From: Defluviitaleaceae bacterium
GTDB taxonomy: Bacteria > Bacillota > Clostridia > Lachnospirales > WRAX01
Length of the DNA stretch: 16,456 nucleotides
Reading direction: 5' to 3'
NCBI GenBank assembly: GCA_009787945.1
Contig: WQSI01000030.1
Coordinates: 1 to 16,456 of the forward strand
The translations under genes and the position numbers were made by a program. Under the pieces are notes generated by a model. That model saw only the letters and a list, made by a program, of their open reading frames with translations, ran no database searches and was not told the origin of the DNA. This document shows, in pieces, positions 1 through 7,483 of this stretch (position 1 is its first letter; each line of letters opens with the position of its first letter).

Positions 1-1036
1 GTTGCTCCATGTTGTCACCCAAAAAGGAAAGGGTTATGCCCCTGCCGAACGGGAAAGCTGCCATTTTCACGGGGTTGAGCCATTTGATGTTAAAACTGGC
101 AAACCGCTGAATACCGCCAAAAAGACTACATACACAAAAGTTTTTGGGGATAAAATGCTAGAGATTGGCAAACGTAACGAAGGCGTGGTTGCCATAACCG
201 CCGCCATGCCTACGGGAACAGGGCTTTCAGGCTTTGCGAAGCAATTTCCTAAGAGGTTTTTTGATGTTGCCATTGCGGAAAGCCATGCAGTGACGTTTTC
301 GGCGGCAATGGCAAAATCTGGCTTGCGCCCTGTTGTTGCCATCTATTCCACATTTTTACAGCGCGCCTATGACCAGATAATCCATGATGTTTGCCTGCAA
401 AACTTGCCCGTTATTTTCGCCTTAGACAGGGCGGGGATTGTGCCTGGTGATGGGGAAACCCACCAGGGAATTTTTGACATTTCGTATTTATCCCATATGC
501 CTAATATGACTGTCCTTGCCCCGCGCAATGGCGCAGAGCTTGAAGCCATGATGGATTTTGCCCTGGAGCTTGGCACACCAGTGGCAATCAGGTACCCTAA
601 AGAAGAAGTTTCTGGGCTGTATAATGACAAAATTACGCCTTTGGGGATAAATAATTGGGAAATTTTGGAGAAAGGCAAGGATGTTGCGGTTATTGCCCTA
701 GGCTCTATGGTGGATAAAGGTGCGGAAGTGGCGCGTAAACTGGGCGCAACTTTGATAAATCCACGCTTTGCTAACTCCCTTGCCGTCAACCAGTTGCTGG
801 AATTACAGGATTATAAATATATATTTACCATGGAAGAAAATGTATTATTAGGCGGCTTCGGGCAAAACCTAGCCAGCGACCTTAGGGAGGTTGGCGTGAC
901 AAAGCCGAAAATCCACCATTTTGCTGTGGAGGACGGCTTCCCACCACAGGGTACGCGAGAAGAAATTTTCAAAGAGTTATGTCTTGATGCTGACTGTATG
1001 TATCAAAAGTGTTTGGAGATTATCAATGGAAAGTAA
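1..1036 (+). CDS. dxs: 1-deoxy-D-xylulose-5-phosphate synthase, 3' part
   Basis: This is the C-terminal part of Dxs, which condenses pyruvate and glyceraldehyde 3-phosphate with thiamine diphosphate in the first step of the MEP isoprenoid pathway. The window opens inside the gene: base 1 ends a codon and the frame continues from base 2, so the N-terminal ThDP-binding domain is missing. The visible 344 residues start with the HVVTQKGKGYAPAE segment. The pyrimidine-binding domain follows, with FDVAIAESHAVTF (the catalytic Glu lies in AIAE), the YSTFLQRAYDQ stretch and RAGIVPGDGETHQG. The transketolase C-terminal domain comes last. The usual AEQHA is AESHA here. The stop codon overlaps the start of tlyA by 11 bases, and a dxs-tlyA pair is common in Firmicutes. 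The assignment is secure. Confidence 0.96.
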   Translation, partial: LLHVVTQKGKGYAPAERESCHFHGVEPFDVKTGKPLNTAKKTTYTKVFGDKMLEIGKRNEGVVAITAAMPTGTGLSGFAKQFPKRFFDVAIAESHAVTFSAAMAKSGLRPVVAIYSTFLQRAYDQIIHDVCLQNLPVIFALDRAGIVPGDGETHQGIFDISYLSHMPNMTVLAPRNGAELEAMMDFALELGTPVAIRYPKEEVSGLYNDKITPLGINNWEILEKGKDVAVIALGSMVDKGAEVARKLGATLINPRFANSLAVNQLLELQDYKYIFTMEENVLLGGFGQNLASDLREVGVTKPKIHHFAVEDGFPPQGTREEIFKELCLDADCMYQKCLEIINGK

Positions 1037-1847
1037 ACGGTTAGATGCCCTTGTTTGCGGACTTTTAGGCGTGTCACGTGAATACGCCAAGGATTTGATA
1101 CAGAAGGGAAAGGTTATGGTGGATGGCAAAACCATAATCAAGCCAGGGGCGAAATTTGCGGAAAACACAGCGGTTGTGGTGGATGCAGACCCTCCTAAGT
1201 ATGTTTCCCGCGGCGGGCTGAAGCTTGAAAAAGCCTTTGAAGTGTTTGGTTTTGATGTTTACGGGCTAAACTGCATGGATGTGGGGGCATCAACAGGGGG
1301 CTTTACTGACTGTATGTTGCAATATGGTGCAAACAAAGTGTTTGCTGTGGAAAATGGCCATGGGCAGATGGTCGAAAAGTTTCTGAAAGACCCCAGGGTC
1401 ATCAGCCGAGAAGGGCTTGATATTCGGGATTTGGAGCTTGCCGACTTGCCTTTTGCGCCCCAATTTGCGGCGGTTGATTTGTCCTTTATCTCCCTAACCC
1501 ATGTGTTGCCAAAAATTTCAGAATTGTTAGAGAATGAGAGCGAAGCCCTGCTACTTGTGAAGCCCCAGTTTGAGGTGGGGCGCGGCAAAGTAGGCAAAAA
1601 TGGCGTGGTTAAAAATCCCAAAGACCATATCGAAGTCCTCAACAAGGTGTGTGATGCCGCTTGCTCCTGCGGGTTGCAGCCTGTTGCTGTGGATTTTTCC
1701 CCTATTACAGGGCAAAATGGCAATTTAGAATACTTATTGTTGGTTGAAAAAACCCACCCAAGTAATGTTCATTTGGCTTTGCATGATGTGACCCACGTGG
1801 GCATCAAAAGGGCAGTAAATAACGCATTTAAGGAGATTAAAGCATGA
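1026..1847 (+). CDS. tlyA: TlyA family rRNA (cytidine-2'-O)-methyltransferase / hemolysin-like
   Basis: TlyA proteins carry an S4 RNA-binding domain followed by an FtsJ-like methyltransferase domain. The characterised mycobacterial enzyme 2'-O-methylates cytidines in 16S and 23S rRNA. In this 273-residue protein the S4 domain occupies about residues 3-60, and the motif SRGGLKLEKA follows at 61-70. The SAM-binding motif MDVGASTGGFTDC is at 84-96, VDLSFISL at 150-157 and LLVKPQFEVGRGKVG at 176-190. The acidic residue after strand 2 is Glu (AVENGHGQ), where I expect Asp (AVDVGYGQ). I chose the ATG at 1026 because GGAG lies 7 bases upstream and the S4 domain begins directly after it. An in-frame extension to 921 would sit inside dxs. 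The stop overlaps the next start in ATGA, suggesting translational coupling. The hemolysin label of the family is historical. Confidence 0.93.
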   Translation: MESKRLDALVCGLLGVSREYAKDLIQKGKVMVDGKTIIKPGAKFAENTAVVVDADPPKYVSRGGLKLEKAFEVFGFDVYGLNCMDVGASTGGFTDCMLQYGANKVFAVENGHGQMVEKFLKDPRVISREGLDIRDLELADLPFAPQFAAVDLSFISLTHVLPKISELLENESEALLLVKPQFEVGRGKVGKNGVVKNPKDHIEVLNKVCDAACSCGLQPVAVDFSPITGQNGNLEYLLLVEKTHPSNVHLALHDVTHVGIKRAVNNAFKEIKA

Positions 1848-2641
1848 AATACACAGAAACCAACAAACAGGCTTGGGAACATGCATTTGAAAACCGTAAG
1901 GCAGGCTTTGGCGAGGAAAACTATAAAATCCTAAACCAAGAACATCTGCCCTTTTTCTATGACGAAATGAAAATTGAGCTGGAAAATATTGACTTTAAAA
2001 ATGCTGTTATTGCGCAATTTTGTTGTAACAATGGGCGTGAATTGCTGTCCTTGGCGGGCTTGCCTGGTGTGGAGCGGGTTGTTGGTTTTGATATTGCTGA
2101 AAATATCATTAAACAAGCGCGGGATACCGCGGAAAAGGCGGGGATTACAGGCTGTGAATTTGTGGCGTGTAATATTTTGGAGATTGATGAGAAGTGGTAT
2201 GGTAAATTTGATGCGGTTCTGCTGACTATTGGCGCAATTTGCTGGTTTGAGGATTTGGGTGAGCTTTTTGGTGTGGCGGCAAAGTGCTTGAAACCAGATG
2301 GGAAGGTTCTAATCCACGAAATTCACCCTTTTGAGAATATGTTGCCCATGCCTGGAGAGGAAGGTTTTGACCCGAATATCTCGGACAAATTTGCCTATTC
2401 ATATTTTCGTAGCGACCCTTGGATTCAAAGCAACGGAATGACTTATATGACAGGACTTGCTGAAAGTAAGACGTTTACCAGTTTTTCCCATACATTGGGG
2501 AGCATTATCACCGCCTTAGCAGATAACGGGCTGTTCGTAACCCGCCTGAAAGAGCATGATTACGGGGTTTCTGGCATGACTGATTTATATGACGGGAAGG
2601 GAATCCCCCTGTCCTATGTTATGATTGCAAAAAACCTGTAA
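1844..2641 (+). CDS. class I SAM-dependent methyltransferase, substrate unknown
   Basis: This 265-residue protein has a Rossmann-type methyltransferase domain. A long N-terminal segment (about 1-60) precedes the SAM-binding motif I region, IAQFCCNNGRELLSL, followed by VVGFDIAENIIKQAR, where Asp should contact the SAM ribose. Later come FDAVLLTIGAICWFEDL and CLKPDGKVLIHEIHPFE, typical of motifs IV to VI. The C-terminal part (YFRSDPW, FSHTLGSIITALADNGL) fits small-molecule methyltransferases of the UbiE/YodH-like group, but the substrate cannot be read from sequence. The ATG sits in an ATGA overlap with tlyA, with AAGGAG 9 bases upstream, so it should be co-translated with tlyA. In many Firmicutes the gene after tlyA is NAD kinase or argR, so this neighbour is less usual. 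No transfer signature is evident. Confidence 0.85.
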   Translation: MKYTETNKQAWEHAFENRKAGFGEENYKILNQEHLPFFYDEMKIELENIDFKNAVIAQFCCNNGRELLSLAGLPGVERVVGFDIAENIIKQARDTAEKAGITGCEFVACNILEIDEKWYGKFDAVLLTIGAICWFEDLGELFGVAAKCLKPDGKVLIHEIHPFENMLPMPGEEGFDPNISDKFAYSYFRSDPWIQSNGMTYMTGLAESKTFTSFSHTLGSIITALADNGLFVTRLKEHDYGVSGMTDLYDGKGIPLSYVMIAKNL

Positions 2642-2653
2642 GAAAAACGACAT

Positions 2654-2682
2654 TTGACAACGCCCCCAAAATGTGTTACACT
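2654..2682 (+). promoter_or_regulatory. sigma-A promoter of tagO
   Basis: A perfect -35 TTGACA (2654-2659), a 17-base spacer and -10 TACACT (2677-2682), with an upstream TG at 2674-2675 giving an extended -10. It lies 35 bases before the tagO ATG. ACATTT (2650-2655) and AAATGT (2669-2674) form an inverted repeat around the -35, a possible but unproven operator. Confidence 0.75.
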
Positions 2683-2716
2683 TCAACAAAATGCAATTCA
2701 CAAATGAGGTAAAATT

Positions 2717-3817
2717 ATGATTTATGGATATGATATTGAACACAATTGGTTACTATATGTTGCGGTGTTTGCTACGGCTTTTGCTGTAACGCTGCTTTTG
2801 ACGCCCTGGGCGAAAAAAGTCGCAGTTAAGGTTGGGGCGGTGGATGCCCCTAAAGATAGAGGTTTGCATAAAAAAACCATGCCTCGTATGGGCGGCCTTG
2901 CCATGTTCATTGGTTTTATGACGGCTATGATTGTTGCCGCCTTTGTGGTGGAGGACTTTAGAAGCCTTGAATTTGCGGGGTTTGTAGTGGGCGGCGTGAT
3001 TATTGCAGGGCTTGGCGTTCTGGATGACATTTATCATTTGCGGGCGTATATTAAACTTGTGGTTCAGATTGCAGTTGCACTAATAGTAGTGTTTACAGGC
3101 ACACAAATTGAGTTTATACACTGGCCTGTGCCTGAATTTTTAGGCAATTTTTCTATACCAATCACTGTTTTATGGGTTGTTGGCATCATCAATGCCGTTA
3201 ACTTTGTGGACGGGGTTGATGGTCTGGCGGCTGGGGTTTCTAGCATTGCCGCCATTTTCCTAACTATATTGTGCATTATGACAGGTAGCCCCTTGGCGGT
3301 GGTTTTTGCAATTACTCTGGCGGGAAGCTGCCTTGGCTTTCTGCCGCGAAATTTCAGCCCTGCCGAAATTTTCATGGGTGATACAGGCTCAACTTTCCTT
3401 GGTTATGTTCTGGCAGTTTCTTCCATAATGGGGGTTTACAAGTCCTACGCCCTTTTATCGGTGGTTATCGCAGGTTTTGCCCTTGCATTGCCCATTATGG
3501 ACACGGTTTATGTGACGGTGTGCCGCATTTTGAAGCGCAAAAACCCCATGAAGGCTGACCGCGGGCATTTCCACCACAAGCTAATTGACAGGGGCTGGTC
3601 CCACAGAAAAACCGTGATAACTCTGTATTCTGGAAGTATTTTGGCGGGGGTTGTTGCCGTTCTTATCGCTTTGGAGGACGGACGCGCCCTAATTATCGGC
3701 GGTGTTTCGCTTCTGGTAATATTTTCTATAATTTATGTTTACCGCAAGCGGCTCAGTTTGCGAAATACAGAGGAAAATCAACAGTTAGGGCAGGGTACTG
3801 ACAAGAAAAACCCTTGA
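2717..3817 (+). CDS. tagO: undecaprenyl-phosphate GlcNAc-1-phosphate transferase (TagO/WecA type)
   Basis: This is a polytopic membrane enzyme of the MraY/WecA family. It transfers a sugar-1-phosphate, usually GlcNAc-1-P, from a UDP-sugar to undecaprenyl phosphate, starting wall teichoic acid or other surface glycan synthesis. In its 366 residues I see hydrophobic segments throughout and the family signatures in order. These are DAPKDRGLHKKTMPRMGG (43-60), the Mg-binding pair VLDDIYHLRAYIK (DD at 103-104), NFVDGVDGL (162-170), FMGDTGSTFLGY (GDTGS at 221-225) and the cytoplasmic DRGHFHHKLIDRGWSH (from 281). The HFHH form separates TagO/WecA from MraY. GAGGT lies just upstream of the ATG. The tail after the last membrane segment is short and polar. 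It has its own promoter, and its stop codon lies inside the -35 of prfA. The exact sugar is inferred from the family. Confidence 0.93.
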   Translation: MIYGYDIEHNWLLYVAVFATAFAVTLLLTPWAKKVAVKVGAVDAPKDRGLHKKTMPRMGGLAMFIGFMTAMIVAAFVVEDFRSLEFAGFVVGGVIIAGLGVLDDIYHLRAYIKLVVQIAVALIVVFTGTQIEFIHWPVPEFLGNFSIPITVLWVVGIINAVNFVDGVDGLAAGVSSIAAIFLTILCIMTGSPLAVVFAITLAGSCLGFLPRNFSPAEIFMGDTGSTFLGYVLAVSSIMGVYKSYALLSVVIAGFALALPIMDTVYVTVCRILKRKNPMKADRGHFHHKLIDRGWSHRKTVITLYSGSILAGVVAVLIALEDGRALIIGGVSLLVIFSIIYVYRKRLSLRNTEENQQLGQGTDKKNP

Positions 3818-3843
3818 CGAACCTGATTTTTGAAGTGTATAAT
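3814..3843 (+). promoter_or_regulatory. sigma-A promoter of prfA
   Basis: TTGACG (3814-3819), an 18-base spacer and a perfect TATAAT (3838-3843). The tagO stop codon (3815-3817) is embedded in the -35 box. The expected start of transcription is near 3850, about 25 bases before the prfA ATG, with GAGGTGA (3863-3869) as ribosome binding site. Confidence 0.75.
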
Positions 3844-3873
3844 AATTGTGATTGAAAATAATGAGGTGAATAT

Positions 3874-4941
3874 ATGTTTGAGCGTTTGCAAGAAATTGAA
3901 GAGAGATACGACAGGATTGGTGAAGATATTAACAAACCCGATATTATTTCTGACCAAGCAAATTGGCAGAAACTAATGAAAGAACACTCCATGTTAGGGC
4001 CTATCGTGGAAAAATATCGGGATTATAAGCGTGCCAGCGAATCTTATGAGGAAAGCAGAGAAATGCTTAACGAAGGTTTAGACGAGGATATGCGGGTTTT
4101 GGTTCGGGAAGAATTAAAGGAATCTCAAGAAAATATGGAGGCTTTTGGGGAGCAGCTGAAAATTTTGCTATTGCCAAAAGACCCTAATGACGACAAAAAC
4201 GTGATTGTGGAGATTCGCGGCGGAGCAGGAGGGGATGAAGCGGCACTTTTTGCGTCAGATTTGTACCGTATGTACAGCCGTTTTGCTGACCGCAACCGTT
4301 GGAAAACCGAGATTTTATCCCTTAACGAAAACGACCTTGGAGGGATTAAAGAGATTTCCTTTATGATAACAGGCAAAGGGGCTTTCAGCCGCCTTAAATA
4401 CGAAAGCGGTGTTCATCGGGTTCAGCGTGTGCCTGCCACGGAAACCCAAGGGCGCATCCACACTTCCACGGTAACTGTGGCAGTTTTGCCAGAGGCTGAG
4501 GAAGTGGATGTGGAGCTGAATATGCAAGATGTGCGGATTGATGTGTTTCGTTCAAGCGGAAACGGTGGTCAGTCTGTAAATACTACAGATTCTGCCATTC
4601 GCGTAACCCATGCCCCATCAGGGATTGTAATTTCTTGCCAGGACGAAAAATCCCAATTAAAAAACAAAGAAAAGGCACTGAAAATTCTTCGTGCCAGATT
4701 GTACGATTTAGAGCTTGAAAAGCGCGCAAAAGAGGAAAGGGATGCCCGCAGAAGCCAAGTTGGCTCTGGCGACCGAAGTGAGAAAATCCGAACTTACAAC
4801 TTCCCTCAAAGCCGCGTTACCGACCACCGCATCAACAAAACAATACATCGCCTAGATGCCTTTTTAGATGGGGATTTGGAGGAAATGACCGAAACCCTAA
4901 TCACCACTGACCAGGCAGAGAAATTAAAGGCACAGGAATAA
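3874..4941 (+). CDS. prfA: peptide chain release factor 1
   Basis: RF1 recognises UAA and UAG in the ribosomal A site and triggers peptidyl-tRNA hydrolysis. The protein is 355 residues, the normal length. The codon-recognition tripeptide is PAT (187-189, within QRVPATETQGRIHTS), the PxT form of RF1 rather than the SPF of RF2. The catalytic GGQ is at 231-233 (SSGNGGQSVNTTDSA), whose Gln is normally methylated by PrmC. No prmC gene is next to it here, although prfA-prmC is a common pair. The N-terminal helical domain 1 and the C-terminal IRTYNFPQSRVTDHRI segment are both present. The start is supported by GAGGTGA at 3863-3869. A dedicated promoter precedes the gene and an intrinsic terminator follows it. 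Confidence 0.97.
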   Translation: MFERLQEIEERYDRIGEDINKPDIISDQANWQKLMKEHSMLGPIVEKYRDYKRASESYEESREMLNEGLDEDMRVLVREELKESQENMEAFGEQLKILLLPKDPNDDKNVIVEIRGGAGGDEAALFASDLYRMYSRFADRNRWKTEILSLNENDLGGIKEISFMITGKGAFSRLKYESGVHRVQRVPATETQGRIHTSTVTVAVLPEAEEVDVELNMQDVRIDVFRSSGNGGQSVNTTDSAIRVTHAPSGIVISCQDEKSQLKNKEKALKILRARLYDLELEKRAKEERDARRSQVGSGDRSEKIRTYNFPQSRVTDHRINKTIHRLDAFLDGDLEEMTETLITTDQAEKLKAQE

Positions 4942-4968
4942 TATTTCTCGGGAAATATGTCGTATAAT

Positions 4969-4997
4969 AAAACCCCTATAGCAGGGGTTTTTGTTTT
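4969..4997 (+). terminator. intrinsic terminator between convergent genes
   Basis: The arms AAAACCCCT (4969-4977) and AGGGGTTTT (4983-4991) enclose a 5-base loop and run into TTTTTGTTTT on the plus strand, ending prfA. On the minus strand the hairpin is followed by TTTTATTATA, so it may also stop the minus-strand operon that ends at 5016. A second small palindrome, ATATTTC/GAAATAT (4941-4958), lies between the prfA stop and the terminator. Confidence 0.88.
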
Positions 4998-5015
4998 ATT
5001 CTAGCTAAAATCATC

Positions 5016-5591
5016 TTACTCTTTCAAAATTGCATCTGCAAAACGGATAATTCCTGTGACTGCCGCATCTGTTTTGAATGATGCCAAATCATCCTCATCA
5101 CGAAAGGAATACATGCCTATATAGTTTGTTTTTGAATGTTTGCACAGTCTTTGGATTGCCATTTCAAAGGGTTGGCAGGCATGGGCCTGGTCGTAGCCGT
5201 GGGTTGCCACAATCCCAACAGATTTGCCTTCCCAAAGGGATTCCCTCGGGGCTTTGCCATAAAATTTGTTAAGACCAAAATGGCGGTCTAGCAGGGCTTT
5301 CATGGGGGCGGTGCAAAACCAAGTGTATATGGGGGTGGCGAAAATCACGCAATCTGAGGTGATAATGGCGTTCATAATGCTGTCCACGTTGTCCTTTATC
5401 ACGCAACCATATTCGCCCGCCACATGTTGACAAGCAAAACACCCCCCGCAGGGCTTGATTTCTTTGTTGTGCAGGGTGATATATTCCACTGCGCAATCAT
5501 TTTCCGTAAGGTGTGCCATAAATGGTTTAAGCAATTCGGCTGTGTTGCCGTTAAGGCGCGGGCTGCCCATTAAAACGCAAACTTTTTTCAT
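5016..5591 (-). CDS. flavodoxin-fold NADPH-dependent FMN reductase-like protein
   Basis: This 191-residue protein has a flavodoxin-like fold. The FMN phosphate-binding loop GSPRLNGNTAEL is at residues 9-20, and the TPIYTWFCTAPMKALLDR segment covers the flavin edge. Four cysteines in CGGCFAC plus a later GC (C48, C51, C54, C63) form a CX2CX2CX8C pattern. This resembles the cluster-binding motif of iron-sulfur flavoproteins but also occurs in many plain flavodoxin-family reductases, so a 4Fe-4S cluster is possible but not shown. The electron donor and acceptor are unknown. The ATG is preceded by GGAGG (5596-5600), and its first base overlaps the last part of the rpiB stop (TAATG). It is the last gene of the minus-strand run and faces prfA across a shared terminator. 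Confidence 0.87.
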   Translation of the reverse strand: MKKVCVLMGSPRLNGNTAELLKPFMAHLTENDCAVEYITLHNKEIKPCGGCFACQHVAGEYGCVIKDNVDSIMNAIITSDCVIFATPIYTWFCTAPMKALLDRHFGLNKFYGKAPRESLWEGKSVGIVATHGYDQAHACQPFEMAIQRLCKHSKTNYIGMYSFRDEDDLASFKTDAAVTGIIRFADAILKE

Positions 5592-6037
5592 TAGACCTCC
5601 ATCTGGCTGTCGATTAGGTCAACGCGACGCTGATGGCGTTCTATGCCTGAAAACTCTGTATTCAGCCAGGTGTCAAGAATTTCCAGGGCAAGCCCCGCAC
5701 CAATAACTCGCCCACCCATGGCTAAGACATTGGAATCGTTATGCTCCCGTGTGGATTTGGCAGAAAAAACATCATGAACCAATGAGCAACGAATACCTTT
5801 AAAGCGATTTGCCGCCACAGAAATGCCGATACCTGTGCCACAAATTAAAACACCCCTTGTTGCTTCGCCTTTTAAAATTGCCTGGGCGACAGATTTAGCA
5901 TAAATTGGATAATCAACAGGGCCGTCGTCAAAAGCTCCCAAATCCTTATATTCCAAGCCTTTTGACTTTAAAAATGACTTAACTTCTTTCATAAGGGCAA
6001 AGCCTGCTCCGTCACAACCTAAAGCTATCAAGCTCAT
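5591..6037 (-). CDS. rpiB: ribose-5-phosphate isomerase B
   Basis: RpiB interconverts ribose 5-phosphate and ribulose 5-phosphate in the pentose phosphate pathway. The 148-residue protein shows the family features. These are the catalytic-Cys loop LICGTGIGISVAANR, SLVHDVFSAKSTREHNDSNVLAMGGR with the conserved His in REHND, and IERHQRRVDLI near the end. One key spot differs: the N-terminal motif, usually DHAG or DHVG, is CDGAGF, so the conserved His is Gly (GAC GGA). I start at the ATG at 6037, which overlaps the stop of the phosphatase gene (TAATG) and has GGGGG 8 bases upstream. A TTG five codons earlier is less likely. The order sua5-phosphatase-rpiB matches ywlC-ywlE-ywlF of Bacillus subtilis, apart from ywlD. 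It could instead be a related sugar isomerase of the RpiB/LacAB family. Confidence 0.9.
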   Translation of the reverse strand: MSLIALGCDGAGFALMKEVKSFLKSKGLEYKDLGAFDDGPVDYPIYAKSVAQAILKGEATRGVLICGTGIGISVAANRFKGIRCSLVHDVFSAKSTREHNDSNVLAMGGRVIGAGLALEILDTWLNTEFSGIERHQRRVDLIDSQMEV

Positions 6038-6468
6038 TAAAATTTCCCCCAATCATTTTTTTCTAAGTAGGATTTTATCTGGGCGGCGCAATCCCTGTAA
6101 ACATCAAGGTTTCCGCCGAAAGGGTCGCTTACGTCCTCATCTCCCCCAAGGGTTTGAACCTTTGTTTCCAAGTGAGGAAGAACCTGCAAAACGTGGGATT
6201 TGTGGGCTTTTGTCATTGTGAATATTGCCGCCGCCTCTTCTGCCAAATCTTGGCTGATGGGACTGGTTTCGTGACTGCAAAGCTCCAATCCATATTCTGC
6301 CATAATTGACAATGCATGGGTGGACGCACAGCCGCCCTCTCCCGCGAAAACCCCGCAAGAATAGGCTTTTAATTCCAGCCCTTCACGCATAAAAATGTCA
6401 TTTGCTAAGGTCTGAGCCATAGGGCTTCGGCAGGTGTTGCCCGTGCAAACAAAAAGTATTTTTTTCAC
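6037..6468 (-). CDS. ywlE: low-molecular-weight protein arginine phosphatase (YwlE-like)
   Basis: This is a 143-residue cytosolic phosphatase of the low-molecular-weight PTP fold. The P-loop CTGNTCRS is at residues 8-15, with nucleophile Cys8 and Arg14. The general acid Asp115 lies in DVSDPFGG. In B. subtilis YwlE the Thr in CTGNTCR gives specificity for phosphoarginine, while tyrosine phosphatases usually have Ile or Leu there. Thr12 here therefore supports arginine phosphatase activity, opposing an McsB-type arginine kinase that should be elsewhere in the genome. The start is GTG at 6468, with AGGAG 7 bases upstream. The preceding gene's TAG stop is one base away, and the gene's own stop overlaps the rpiB ATG. 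The fold is certain; the substrate is inferred from the Thr and the gene order. Confidence 0.92.
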   Translation of the reverse strand: MKKILFVCTGNTCRSPMAQTLANDIFMREGLELKAYSCGVFAGEGGCASTHALSIMAEYGLELCSHETSPISQDLAEEAAAIFTMTKAHKSHVLQVLPHLETKVQTLGGDEDVSDPFGGNLDVYRDCAAQIKSYLEKNDWGKF

Positions 6469-6469
6469 C

Positions 6470-7480
6470 CTAACACTCCTCTCGGTCTGCCGCTTTTCTT
6501 AGGCGGTTCATAACTGCCACACCTATGCCAGTTTCTGCCACTCCCTGGACGAAAATTTCATCATGCCCCAACTCGTCACAGTGGCGAAGGGCGGCGTAGA
6601 TATTTGCGGCTATTTCTTCTGGTCGTCTACCTAACAATATCAGCGGGGCTTGTCCATATTTTGCTTTATCTGCTGTTGGTGCTAAAATAATCGGATTTCG
6701 CGCTTCCGACTGCTCCAAAATTTGCAGGATTTTTGCAGGTGCATTATCCCCCTCTACCAAAGTCATTTTGGCATTTGGCGCGTAATGCTTGTATTTCATT
6801 CCAGGGGACTTTGCAGGCTCGATACCCTCTGCCATTTCCACCTTGCCAATGATTTCGGTTATCATTTCTTGGGTAATGCTGCCAGGGCGCAGGATTTTAG
6901 GAATATCCGTAGAAAAGTCTATAACGGTGGACTCTACACCATGTTTACATGGCCCTCCGTCTAACACCATATCAATTTTGCCTTCCAAATCTGCCAGCAC
7001 GTGACTGGCTGTGGTTGGGCTAGGCCGTCCAGAAATGTTAGCAGACGGGGCAGCAATGGGCACGCCAGCGTGATGGATTAGCAATTTAGCCACCATGCCC
7101 CCAGGAACTCGCAAAGCGATTGTGTCGCCATAACCATGGGCGAAAACCCCAGGGCGCGCAGGCAAAATAACCGTGAGAGGACCTGGCGAAAACGCATCAA
7201 TTAAAGCTTTTGCGCCAGTTGGAACTTTTCTTGCCATCTGCTCAAGCCCAAATTCCTTACTAATATGAACAATTAACGGATTGTCGCTAGGTCGCCCTTT
7301 CACTTGGTAAATTTTGGCACAAGCTGACTCGTCAAGAGCGTTTGCACCAAGACCATAAACGGTTTCCGTAGGAAAAGCCACAAGGCCGCCAGATTTAATA
7401 ATCTGTGCAGCCTGCTTTATTATCTCGACAGATGCCGAGCCAACCTCTAAATTACCAACAATCGTTTCCGAGGTCAACAC
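6470..7480 (-). CDS. ywlC: L-threonylcarbamoyladenylate synthase (Sua5/YwlC type)
   Basis: It makes threonylcarbamoyl-AMP from threonine, bicarbonate and ATP, the first step of the t6A37 modification of ANN-reading tRNAs. At 336 residues it is the long two-domain Sua5 form rather than short TsaC. The YrdC domain carries AFPTETVYGLGANA (35-48), KGRPSDNPLIVHI (61-73), SPGPLTVILPARPG and PSANISGRPSPT. The linker motif KYKHYAP is followed by the C-terminal Sua5 domain. The start is uncertain. An in-frame TAG lies just before GTG (7478-7480), the next codon is TTG (7475-7477), and the AGGAGG (7480-7485) touches or overlaps both. I give the GTG as the outer limit. The gene follows the SEC-C gene with a 3-base gap and precedes the phosphatase gene. 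Confidence 0.94.
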   Translation of the reverse strand: MLTSETIVGNLEVGSASVEIIKQAAQIIKSGGLVAFPTETVYGLGANALDESACAKIYQVKGRPSDNPLIVHISKEFGLEQMARKVPTGAKALIDAFSPGPLTVILPARPGVFAHGYGDTIALRVPGGMVAKLLIHHAGVPIAAPSANISGRPSPTTASHVLADLEGKIDMVLDGGPCKHGVESTVIDFSTDIPKILRPGSITQEMITEIIGKVEMAEGIEPAKSPGMKYKHYAPNAKMTLVEGDNAPAKILQILEQSEARNPIILAPTADKAKYGQAPLILLGRRPEEIAANIYAALRHCDELGHDEIFVQGVAETGIGVAVMNRLRKAADREEC

Positions 7481-7483
7481 CTC

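Noticed and set aside
921..1025. An upstream extension of tlyA inside dxs.
   Set aside because: Its translation is just dxs sequence in another frame, no ribosome site is present, and the S4 domain starts at the ATG at 1026.
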